This document shows, in pieces, positions 1-11,400 of a stretch of 64,000 nt of DNA. Within the stretch, counting starts at the first letter, position 1. Each line of letters starts with the position of its first letter. The DNA is from Carettochelys insculpta. Lineage: Eukaryota; Chordata; Testudines; Carettochelyidae. The DNA is taken from NCBI RefSeq assembly GCF_033958435.1, contig NC_134167.1, positions 3,864,001-3,928,000 of the forward strand. The letters are read 5' to 3'. The notes beneath the pieces were generated by a model. The model was not told where the DNA came from. It ran no database searches and saw only the letters and a program-made list of their open reading frames with translations. Both the position numbers and the translations under genes were made by a program.

Positions 1-45
1 GGGATAAGGACAGTCACTGCCCCAAAGAGCTTACAATCTGTAGGC
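1..45 (-). repeat. MIR/L2-type 3' tail fragment
   Basis: GGACAGTCACTGCCCCAAAG and AGCTTACAATCT are the familiar reversed tail seen with these SINE/L2 remnants; cut by the window edge. Confidence 0.55.
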
Positions 46-2309
46 TTACTGCTACACCACTGAACTCAATGGAAGCAGGTTTGGAACCAAAAGGACAAAT
101 TGCTTGAAGAGCATAGTTTGAGGCTGACCTAAATGAACATAAACTGCATGGTTACCTTGTGCACTTTTCTGTGTAATAGCAGCTCTCACAAAGACCAGTT
201 TTGTTGGTTCGTGACCTGTATCTTTATTAGAATGAAGTGAACCCGGGGTTAAGTCTCTATATTTTTCAGTTGATTTCAGAGGTGTCCAGTATTCTTAGCC
301 AAATTCTGTGTTACTGCATGCCCTGGGCAATCCCATTGACCTCACATTGGAGCTCCATGGACAGAAGTCAATGCAGAATTTGGCACAGTCTCTCTCTTAA
401 CATAAGCTGTTTGTGATCCATTTGAATAATTTTTTCCTTTCGCATTAGTGTTCTGTTTGGAGTGGTTGCTATGAGTTCCTATAAAGAAGGGGGAGTGGGG
501 TGGGACGGTGCATGCCGTTTCCATGGACACCATGTAGTACAGCAAGATTTCTGGAGTGATGTGATACATTAATTCCAACTGTGTCTTATGTTCATGCATC
601 TCTCACCTGTGAGGGCTGGGGCTGGAATCCCTCTTCCTTCCACTTCTAGGACACTGGCTGGTGCATTGTGCAAGTTCAGAGGCTATTTTAAGGCCAGGGA
701 CAATCTCAGACTCCTGATTCACCTGTCTGAGGTTGAGTGGTTATGTACGTTTTTCACTAAGGCACTTGACGGCACCAAGCACGTTTGTCGGCATGCAGTG
801 AGTACGTTCTCTTGGGCCCTGATCCGAAAAGGTTTTGCTCACTTCTTGCATGTTCACATCTACATTAGCAACATTATTACCCATGTTTCATCAGCTGCCT
901 CAGGTCTCTGGTGTAATTGGGGCTTCAGCGTTTTTACTATTATGTCATGAAAAGCGGCATAGAAGAGCATTCAGATGTACTGTGTGAGGCATCTACCCCA
1001 TCTACACTTGTGCTCTCACTGTTTTAACAAACGCTGTAGCTGCCCCCCTGCAAGTAGTGACCCAAGTGTTACTAATGTAGACAGGGTCCCAGATGGTATG
1101 TGTAGGGAATGGGAACTGAGTATGTTCCCATCAGCTAATCAAAGCAAAGCCAATGCAGTGTTTGGCTTTTTGTTAAAATCAAAATTTTCCTTGGAAGGCA
1201 GATGCTTTTCAGGAATAATGTTGCTGAGTTGGGAACCCAGTTTTTGGTTGGAAATTGGTATCCGCAGAAATTCTTCTGTCTGATCCCTTGTAGTTATTGG
1301 AGCACCCTGCAGGAGTCTGTCTGTCAGCACTGAAGTTCTGACCACATCCATTCTGCCCCCTTGAACTCTCCCACCACTTTCAGTTGCATGCGTGTACAAC
1401 CTTCCCTTACTTCGCATCCTAAGCCATCATTTGAGATTGCTGCGTACTGTTGAATAGTGGCTGTTTATATTCCCAGAGGCAGCTGCATTTCAGTAGTGAC
1501 TGAAAATATTCATGCATGTCCCATTCCTACCTTAGAGAGGCCTCAAGCAGAAGGTGGTACATTGAGTTTTGTTGCAGTCCAGGCTTATTTCCCCTGTTTA
1601 AATTCCTGGGGTCCAAAGCCCATCCTCAGTTTTTGTTGGTCCCTACCTGATTAGGGAGCAAGGGTGGCCAAGATTTGTCAGGAATTTGAGTGTTTTGCTT
1701 TGTTATACAGGAGAGTAGATACAACAGCAGCTGCAGCCTAAGAGTAGAAATTACAGTTAAACTCTTTTTTAACAGATATTGAAACAACTGGAATCCTCAG
1801 TTAACAGGCGTTTCGTCCTGCCCCAGCCATCTCCTTCTGAGCATGTGCACAGCCTGCGGCAAATCCGCTCTCCCGCTAAGTGCTGCTGCCTCCAGAGAAG
1901 CTCTCAGAGCAGTGCAGCAGCAGCCGCCTGCAGAGTGCCTCCCCGCCTGATGCCCATTGCTGGCAGTTGCCCCCAAAACGGCTCCCCATCCAGTGCCTGC
2001 CACCCAGAGCCGCTCCCCACTCAGTGCAGCAATGCATGAACCTGGCAAGCGGCTCCCAGCCATCCCCACCAACTAGGTAACAGGGCAGCAGTTAAGCAGG
2101 AGCTGGTGCTGGCGGGAGGCATGGGGAGCTGAACTTTATTATCTGGTGTATTTCGTTATCTGGCAGCCTCCTGGTCATGAAGGAGTTTACTGTGTACGAT
2201 CTGATCTTGCTTTCAGAAGCTTGAGGAGTGGCCTATAGAAAGTGCCCTGCAAATCTCATTGGGCTGCATTCCCTGTTGCCTGCAACTGTCACATGCAAGC
2301 AGAGGGGAT

Positions 2310-3240
2310 TTAGGGCATGTCTACACATTGAGGTCTGCAGCATGTGAAATGAAGTCACCCTTGGCCAGGGGCCTGCAACCTGTGGCTCCGGAACCGCACA
2401 TGGCTCCTTAAGGATGTCTTTGTGGCTCCCAGTGCTATAATTGCAAAGTAAAAAGAGAACCCTCCTGATTATTTTCTATAAACAGCGAACATCTAAGAGC
2501 ACAGCAATGAACAACTCATAGCTAAACAGCAAACAATATGTGACCTTGAAACATTGGATAACTCCCCCTTTAACGGGTGCAGTGCACTGTGGGATATGAT
2601 ACTGTATCTGTGTTTTGATCATGTTGCTAATAAAGTCTAGATTTTGAAAAGGAGAAGGCAGCTTGTGGCATTTCTGCTGTGAAGGGCAACATGCATTTTA
2701 AGAAAACTGAAATTAAACAGGAAGTAAAACTGGCATAATTAAAGTAGGTTCAGGAGTGAAAGTCAGCAAGACTGATACAAACACATACGTAGAGTGGAAG
2801 GAAATAGAATATGTAAAAAGTTTATGGACGTCCTACAGTAAACGTATTGCATTACAAATCATTGTGTGTGCACTGTTCATAAAGCAGGGGTTATAAAAAG
2901 TATGGTTTGGTGTTATTTTTTAAGGACCATCTCATATTCACATGCGTTGTGGCTCTTGAATTGCTGAGTTTTTACTGAATTCGAAAAAAAGGCTCTTCAT
3001 GCTATTTTAGTTGCCAATCCCTGCCCTATGCCATAAGGAGAAAGAACCTCTGCTGGTATAAGAGAGCCTCCTCTGCAAGCTGCAGGAGCTATGTCAGTGA
3101 AAGAAGCTCTCCTGCTGACACAGCACTGTCCACACTCCTGCTTGTCTCAGTGTAACTTATACCAGTCAGAGGGATGTGATTTATTCACACCCTGACCAAA
3201 GTAAATTTTGTTGGCGTAAGCTGTAGAGTAGCCATAGCCT
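2310..3240. mobile_element. Older palindromic MITE-like element split by the hAT insertion
   Basis: The left part starts GGGCATGTCTACACATTG near 2314; the right part (3024-3240) ends GAGTAGCCATAGCC. These ends resemble the ATGTCTACAC / GTAGACATAGCC ends of the MITEs at 16.4 kb, strongly diverged. Confidence 0.45.
2366..3023. mobile_element. hAT-type DNA transposon (non-autonomous) with probable 8-bp target duplication
   Basis: Ends are CAGGGGCCTGCAACC at the left and, reversed, CAGGGATTGGCAACT at the right, a hAT-like imperfect terminal repeat. The 8 bp outside are CCCTTGGC (2358-2365) and CCCTATGC (3024-3031), six of eight identical. No transposase is present. It is inserted in an older repeat. 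Confidence 0.75.
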
Positions 3241-3944
3241 TTGACCGTTTGGTGGGTGGCTCTGAATTTGTACGTGGAGAAGCTCAGTTCCTATACTGCA
3301 CTACTTGGGAAATGTCAGAGAAAATTAGCCACAGCTTCTCCCTCCCAGGGTTTCTTTGACTTCCCTGATGGGATGCGTTCAGGATTCTCTCCACCCACCT
3401 ATTTTTTTTTCTTGCTTTCAACGCCCACCCTTCGGTGTTCACCCTCCTCCTTTGAAACGGACTAGATGGGGCCTTCCTCCTGAAATCAGTGTTCCCAAAA
3501 GAGCCAGAGAGGCCGCTGTGGAACGATTCACAACGTTGCCTCGGGGGCTGCATGCGCTGTCTTTGCCGCATTCCCCCTGCCAGCCTGGGAGGGAATCTAG
3601 GAATCTTCCTGGCATTCCTGTTACTGTGGCTCGCTGAGCTAAATGGCTGTATCTGACCAGAGAGCTCTTCTCAGGGGGAAAGCTCTGACTGACTCAGCAT
3701 GCCCACACTGTTTATGAACGTGATTTCAAGGGATTTCACACCCCCAACACAACCCTGGCTTTCTCCTGCTCAGCAGAAATAACAGGACTGAAACACACAC
3801 AAGTCCAGCTTTCTCCTCTGTGCCATGTGCTCAGGTTTCCAGGGTAGCAGTTGCGCACCAGGAGAAGGCTCCTTAACACATAGTAAAAGATGTGGAACCG
3901 TGCGATCTGTTTCTGATTTGCTTATCGCTGTCGTATCCAGGCAG

Positions 3945-4135
3945 ACGAATGGTACCTAGATATCTTCATTTTACAGAGCACTCTTGACAGCTGCTAAGTT
4001 GTGCATCCCTCTATCCCGTAGTAATATTATCCCCATTTTACAGATGGGGAAACTCAGACAAAGAGAGGCGAAATGACTGGTCCAAGGCATCACAGCACCA
4101 GAATGTCAGAACTGGGATTAGGGGACTCAGAAGGA
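3945..4135 (-). repeat. MIR SINE
   Basis: CCCCATTTTACAGATGGGGA followed by AACTCAGACAAAGAGAGG and GGCATCACAGCACCAG is the MIR core and tail, in reverse. Confidence 0.8.
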
Positions 4136-5184
4136 GTTGTGGGATCCCTGGCTTGTGCTGCGAGTGATGGAGCAGATCTCCCTCTCTGCTGCCTGCAGCT
4201 TCTTGCAACTGCATTTCAAAGCTGTGGGTGTGTCAGGTTTTTTTTTTAAATCTCAACTCAGATCAGTGGTTCTGATCTTCGTATTACTTCATTGCTTTAT
4301 TCTTTTTGTTCTTCTTTCTTGTGTTGGTGTTTCACTGAGCCATATTAAACTAAGAACATTGTCTCAAAATGTGAAATAGCTTTTTTTAAAAGATAGACAT
4401 TATGTGAACAGAATATTTTTTTTAAGGCTTTAACAAGGTGCACATAATTAGCCAACTGGCATCATGATACTGTTGGAGATATTTGTTCTTTCAGTGTATA
4501 GTTGTAGCTTTGTTGAACATCCTGTTGACTTTATTTTTATATGAAAGAAAATAGTCTTTGTTTCTTCCTCTGGACGCGGAACTTTTTGGATGTGAAAATC
4601 CTTTCTTTCTCAGGTGAAATGGAGGTGAGATATCCTGTGGCTCACACCCCATGCTGCCCTTCATTGTATAAATGTAATGAGTAGTTTAAAGAAAAGTGAG
4701 CCATCCGAAATGGGATGAGCTGATGCCGTTATCCAGTAATTGACCTGAGCTGCTTGTTTTATTCTGGTTCAGCTCGAGAAGAAGCACAATCACTAAAGCA
4801 GACCATGTCAGCTCACGTTGAAGGTAGGAGTGATTCAATTTAAGCTCAACCAGGCCACTCAGGTGCTGCAGAAGGCCTAAAATGCTCCCTCGGACTGAGC
4901 CCAGATTCTTCCATCCTGCAATTAGTTGTTATATAAACCATCCGTTGCCTGCACCAGGATGTCTAGCATGACTTTTGATTTAATCTGGTCAGTTTCCAGT
5001 GTTCCTCCTTTACTAGAGTTTTGTCCTGTTCTTTAACTGAGACAGTCACAAATGCTTTCTGGAGTGGCTGTCTTTTCTTATGAAGATCCGCATTTCGTGA
5101 GCTTGCAAAGTTGTATTGGGTAGAGGAGTCTGATTAAGTAAATGGTGAAAGGTCATGCTTAACTAAGGGAAGGTGAGTGAGTGA

Positions 5185-5420
5185 GTTAAAACTTCCTCAG
5201 CAACCTTTGCCACCCTTCATGGAACCTGGTCAGCGGTATGATACTGGACAACTTCTGTTGGTAGAAGGTACAAGCTTTTGAGTTGCACTGAGCTCTTTGG
5301 GGAAAAGAGCTCAGAATCTTGTACATTCCACCAATACAAGCTGATCCAGGAAAAGATAATTGTCTACTCCACATTGCTTCTCTCATAACCTGGGATCTGC
5401 ACAGCTACAGAAACATTGCA
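5185..5420. repeat. Interspersed repeat, related to the palindromic family
   Basis: Contains ACAACTTCTGTTGGTAGAAG, AAGCTTTTGAGTTGCACTGA, GAGCTCTTTGGGGAAAAGAG and ACCTGGGATCTGCACAGCTA. Layout and motifs resemble the palindromic repeats, in a more diverged subfamily. The first 35 bp recur at 7197. Confidence 0.55.
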
Positions 5421-5869
5421 TTGGATTGTACATAGATCGCATTGTATCTTTAGAGACTCACACAACTACAGCTAACTGCACTGCTACTCCTGGTGTTTTC
5501 TAGCCAGTCACTCTGTTGCAGATTAATTTGCTGGAGGTATCTCTTTTCTGAAGGGTCCTATCTGCTGGGGGTGTTTCAGAGCCTCTCTAATAGGCCTGTA
5601 TTTAAATTTTGTGTTAGTTTCTGTGGTTAACCATTAGGAAGAAAGAAACAATTATCCCTAATCACGTACAGTGTCAACAGTTCCTGGGCTGAAACTAAAT
5701 TTTCTGGGGCAGGGACCATGTTACTCTCTCTCTTGTAATGCACTGTGCAACATGAATGTTAAATAATGCATTCAGCTGGGGCACTGCCCCCACTTCCTCT
5801 TATATTATGGTGAGTGATGTTGCACTGATCTCTTCTCTACCACATCTCTGCTCTAAAGTGCCTCAGGTA

Positions 5870-6030
5870 GGAGGTTGGGAATAAGGATTCCTGACTTCTA
5901 TTCCTGTCTGCCATTGACTCACTTTGTGACCTTCAGTACATCACTTCACTTCTCCATGCATTGGTTTCCTGTCTGCAAAATGGAGATAAAGATGCCGTGT
6001 TTGTAAAGCCTGTGGAGATCCTCTGTTTTA
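5870..6030 (+). repeat. MIR SINE
   Basis: TGACTCACTTTGTGACCTTC and GTCTGCAAAATGGAGATAA match the MIR core in forward orientation. Confidence 0.75.
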
Positions 6031-7194
6031 ACGTCATGCAGAAGGGTAACGTATCGTTATTTAAAGGTCCATGTTTGTTAGCTGATTACCTCAGCGTGGT
6101 GTCGAAGTGTCGGTGGTACATGGGACCTTGGTGTGCCACTTGAGTAGCTATGTGTTGTATATTTCACAGGTGATCAAGTGGTTAAGTTTTGTCTTTTACA
6201 TGCTTTCTTCGTTTGCTGCCAGTGATCTCCATCTTCCAGTGTTATGTTTCTATAGGAACTCCCGGCAATGCCTGCTTCAAGATCTTATCAACCAGTCTGA
6301 GGCTGGGCACAGCAGGTCCAAATTCAGCAATGGTGCTGACTCTGTTTACATTGGGAGCTGTATTTTGGTCCTAGTTTTCTTTTTCTGCATCCTGCTCCTG
6401 CTCCTCAAGTTCCCCAGTTTTGTACCTGGCTCTCTACCTGAGGGTGGCCTCTGATGCAGACCTCTGATGATCCCAACAGCACATCTTTTAACACTGTCAC
6501 AAATGAATAGCTCTAACAATAGCTTGCACCTGAGTACACTGACTCCAGTTGTGTGACCAGAGGGTAATTAGGGAATCACCCTATTTGTACTGACTTTTTA
6601 CCCATCTAGAAAGAAGAACAATCTTTAATTTTCTATTCCTTCCTGTAAGGCACCACAACCAGTTATCGACAGTTTAATTATATGCTAGATAATTGTTTGT
6701 TTATAGAAGAAGTGTGAATCATGGTTGCTGTGACTGTCAGTGAAACTGGAAGGGGTTAACAGCCTAAAATTACATCAGCCATGCTGGAGAACAATAAACA
6801 GGAAGTACTCCAGAAATTAAAATTAAACATTTGTGACTAATGTTGACTTTTACTCCATGGTCAGTTCAGGAGGTGTGGTTGGCAGGCTAGGTTTATTACT
6901 GGTTGCTAATTATACCATTGGTTTGACTATGATTGGCTGAAATGAAGTAAAGAAGGAATTGTGGCAATGGATGGTCTTGTTTTTGCTGTCATTTCCTCAG
7001 GTTATGTACTGCTCCATATTAAGTGTTGTCTCATGTGGTGGTGGTGGTGGTGTGAAGCGATGCCCAGAGAGTGAAGTTTATAACAGAAAGTTTAATCCTA
7101 AAAGTTAGTTTTTTGTCTTTAAGAGATTTTACAAGGCCAGTAGGCTAATAAGTGTTTGAAAATAATAATTGGCAACTGTGGGGCTATTTCAATT

Positions 7195-7265
7195 AAAATT
7201 TTCCTCAGCAACCTTTGCTGCCCTGCACAAAACCTGTGAGTGAAACCGATCAGAGAGGGTTGTGA
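7195..7265. repeat. Short repeat shared with 5190
   Basis: TCCTCAGCAACCTTTGC followed by a matching CCCT..AACCTG stretch is found at both places, so both belong to one dispersed sequence. Confidence 0.5.
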
Positions 7266-8384
7266 AACAGACCAGCCATTTTCACTCTGCATTACTGATA
7301 AAAAGGAACATTTTAAGAGAGAGCAAAGAAATAAACTAAATTAGATGTTTAAAATCAATTTTACTATTAAAAAAAGTGAGAGTTTGTAACTCTGCATGGG
7401 ACCATTGGGGTACCTGTGCACCTTCTGTTTTGCATCTGGTACAGAATGTTGTTTGAGCCAGGATACCATACTAGGAGAACCATTGATCTGAGCTAGTTTG
7501 GAAATTCCTGGCTAAGGCGATTCCTTTTTAAAAAATATGGAACTAAATCAGCTTAACGGGCTGTAAACTGACTTTATGGACCCTGAATTTTAACAAGACA
7601 ACGTAAATTAGTCCAATAAGTTGCACACAATAGCTCAATTACTGTGTTTTTATTACTTTGGTTATCAAATGGGGGAAAGAAGCTTCATTATTTTCATTGC
7701 TTTATGACTGCAGCAATCGGACCGAGCCAAAAATGGATACATAGTGAGTCCTCTTCACCTTCCAGCTTGCTTATGTGGTGGGGAGAAATAGCTCATCCAG
7801 ACTGTACTCACAACCATATCCAGGTTTTTTAAGAATGAAGGCTGTTCAGCTGGCAGGTGAGCTACCCCTGCAGTTGTTGTAAGAAAAATTCTATGAAACA
7901 GCTCAAAACTCCAGAAACCTGGGTGGTAGCTTTTGAGGGTCCCCTGCTCCCACCCCTTTTCAGAAGTTCTCTTTGTAAACATGTGCAGTGTTGGATTACT
8001 TCCTCCCCACCTTCCGTTTCAGATTTGTTCTGAAATTTAGCACAATGTTCATACCCTTGTTGTGCCCAGGAGTGCCTTGGACATCTGGAGCCCTTGGGAC
8101 ACTGACCGGAGGAAAGAGGGGATTTCATGGTTGCAGATCCAGGTGTTCGGGGCGGGAATCACAGATTCTAGCACTGAAGCCAACTCAGAAGGGAGAGATG
8201 CTTTATCTTGACTGTAGTATGAGTATCTGGGATGGTCTCCCACTGAAATTGTAAATCCCCTTCCATCCAAAAATCCTTCTCCAAGAAAGAGCTCGAGGAA
8301 CGTGTTTTTTGACATTCTCGCATGTGAGGCCAGCTATTCTTGTTCGCTTACATGTTCCTTATCTTTCCCTCCTCCCTCTTCCAG

Positions 8385-8433
8385 GATTCCGTTCAAGATT
8401 GGGCAGCCCAAGAAACAGATTGTACCCAAGACA
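8385..8433 (+). CDS. BIN3: BIN3 exon 2
   Basis: The acceptor cttccag precedes a single G that completes the split third codon. Sixteen codons follow, reading [16 protein letters not shown], before the donor gtgagt. The N-terminal basic stretch KIGQPKK matches the start of human BIN3. Confidence 0.95.
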
Positions 8434-11400
8434 GTGAGTAAACCAATTCCCTCTTTTTAGATTCAGCCTGCGATCATGTGGCTGATGAGTCAAGCCAGCA
8501 CTTTGACTCGTCCCATTTTTGTGTGTGTGAGAGAGAGAGAGAGTGAGTGAGTGAGTGAGTGTGGGGGTGGGAGGGGAGCGTGAGTGAGCAGAACCTGTTG
8601 CTGTTTGACCATCATATCCTTGTGCTGTGGATGAGGGGGAGTCCCAGCTACAGGCAGTATTTTAGTCTTGGGATTTGTTTTTTTAAGGGAGGGGGCTCTT
8701 TCATTCTGGCACAGTTTTCCTGGGAGATGGCTGAACATGCTTCCTTCCTTCCTTCTTTCAGCAATGGTTGTTTGTTCATCCTTTCTGAGCAGATGGAGGA
8801 GGAGGAGTGCTTCAGATAGCTGAATATAACTGTTTCCAAAGGAAAGCTTATCAGATGAGGCTGAGATGCTTAGTGCTCCGGCATGAATTAATTTGTGCTG
8901 CACAGCATTTGCTTTAGAGGAAATTTAAAAAGTATTTTGTATTCTGATGAATTTGAAAGTCTTTTCCCATGTACTGATTCTTGCAGCTGGCTGTGGTATT
9001 TTTTCTGCTTAAGCAGATGGTCCTTGCCCTGTGAAAGCTGTGGTTCTTGCAGCAGTAATCCCTGAATTAACCTGCGTACCTGCTTTAAAAGAAGTGTCCT
9101 GATTGCTAGTGTGACCGAGACATTGGCTTTATAATTACAACTATGTTGGTGAATTAATCCTCTGTAGAGACTAACATTCCTGATTTTTCCTCTGTGGGAC
9201 ACCCACCACTGCTAATTCTTAGGATCTGGGGGTTACTTGTATTAAGGTGTCAGAATTTTTTGTGGTGTGAATTTTCGCCGTTGGGTGGAGGGCTGACTCT
9301 GCCACTCACCAGTATTGATGAATTCTAATCTTTCATTTAAAGGGTGATGTCTTTCTGTGGTGCTTCAGAAAGCCATTTTTCTGCTACCCCTTCAGATGGG
9401 CAGTGCAACATTTAAGCAGGGACCTCTTTAAAGAAGTGCAATGTTGAAACTCTATCCCAGACCTTTGATTCCTTTTCACTCCTCTGTGATCTTCCCAAGC
9501 TCTAATGCTCCAGATGTCATGTGCTGAATGCTGCTCTTGGCAAAGAAATACAACCCCCATCCTCAGGCAAATAGACTGGATCACTGTGATTTTCAAGATC
9601 CATTTCAAAATTACCCTTTTTTAAATTTTCTTTTTAAATCCTTCCTTGACTTCCTCTGTTTGATTGCAGAGATCCTGACTCTCACTTCCTTTCTTGCTCC
9701 ATCTGCTTACATTCATCTCTGCCTTTCCTGGTGACTTGAACGGTGGGTTTGGACATCTCCAGCCCATCTGATGTTGTGTCTCCGATGAGTACATGTTCTC
9801 TGTGTCCGTGCCTGTGAAGTTCCCTTTCCCGTTTCCATAAGGTGCTGCTTCACTATATAAAGTGTTTCAGGTTGCAGTTTGTCTAGAAAACTTTGTACTA
9901 CACATCCCTGTATTGCGGCGTGTACTGCCACACACTAAGGTCTCTGCTGTCACATCTGAAGCAAGCAGGAGTTCCGACTGAAGGAGAGTTCACATCTGAA
10001 CAGTGGATTCTGCCCTTACGCTCTTCCCTCCAGTTATGCCCTGTGCCTGTCATTTTGGATGCTGGCAGTGTGGGGGTGTCTGTTAGCTCCCCGGGTCTTG
10101 TCTTTCAGCATGGAGAGAAGTCACAGGTAAATCCAAGAGATCACTGTCCAATTCATCCCTGAGCTTTTGTAACTGTTTTCCTCTTACCTGCCCACTTTTA
10201 GGGCATGTCCATAAAGAGACAGAAACTGTCCGTTTTGGGCTGTAATTTCTGAAATAAAACCCTGTTGTCAAGTTCAGTATGTCCAAGGGGTAAAGACTGA
10301 ACCACGATTGTTACTGGTACCAAGCTCTTTCCCTTTCCCCTGCTCTTCTCCTATCCCTCTGCTTCCCAAACTCAGCAGAAGTGCCGAGACTTTGAATGTT
10401 GAGGATATGATAGTTGGAAAATTTTACCTGGCCTGCACTATGCTGTCTTGTTGATTGTAACAATGCTCTTGGGACAGGTGTGTGCCAGACAGGAAGCATG
10501 GAGCCATGTAACCGCACAGGGTGAATGTAAAGTGCAGCCGTTCAAAGGAGAACAAATGACAGGAAACTACCAATCCCCCTTGAGAACCTAGATTTACAGT
10601 CCTCTTGGTTTCAGGGTATGGGCTGCTTTATAGCTGAGCTAGTTAGCTTAGACCTCCAAGTTTACCTCCCCCTTGCAGGCTGAGACGTTCCATCTGTGCG
10701 GGCTCCTGTGAACAGCAGCACAATCTGCGTTAGCTCCATTTTATTCCAGATGTTGGCCTCTGGAGGCTGCTTCAGGAAGTGGGAAGGTGTGGCATCTCCA
10801 GAGCACCCTCCAGAGCTCATCAGAAGGGAAGTGGTTGTTGGAGAAGCTCTCCCACTCACAAGACCATACCACAAAATTAAACAACAACAGCAAAAAAGGC
10901 AGTTGTCAGAATCTAGCAGTTGGCTTGCACAAGAGCATGCTCATTCCAGCACAGAGAGAGAGAGAGAGAGAATCACTGTGACATGGCAGGCTTTAGCTCA
11001 CCAACGCTTTTGTGATTAAAAGGCTCTAGTGCTCATAGGAGCACTGGAAAATAAGTTGGCTGGGCTGCCGTAGGAATTAGCCATGACTCTTTGTGCCCTC
11101 TCCATGCTAATCCTTTGAAGAAGGGCAAAGTGTCAGCCACAGTTTAGCTCTTCAGGTAGAAGGAAACCCCTGCAAAAATATCAACAGGTGAACTGAAGTG
11201 ATCTCCCGCTCCCTCGGGCATGTCCCTACTTTGTTTCCACCTAACCCTGGTCAAATCCACGTCCAGACGGAATAATCTCTCTCCTCGTCCCCTGCAAAGA
11301 GCAGCTGTCACTGAGCTCACACAGAGGCAGGAGATTGAGCAGGAGGCTCTAATATACAGAAAGGACCTGCTGTCAGGGGAATGATAGAGGACATCATAAC

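Larger units (their letters stand above)
1..8384 (+). other. BIN3: BIN3 intron 1 (partial)
   Basis: Non-coding, AT-rich intron sequence. It holds a MIR/L2 tail at the left edge, a hAT element inside an older repeat (2.3-3.2 kb), MIR copies near 4.0 and 5.9 kb, and two related interspersed repeats near 5.2 and 7.2 kb. No exon was recognised. Open frames here are short and lack recognisable protein features. Confidence 0.85.

Noticed and set aside
1779..2080. Overlapping Pro/Ser/Cys-rich frames on both strands in BIN3 intron 1
   Set aside because: Likely a GC-rich repeat remnant; no splice sites or conserved pattern.
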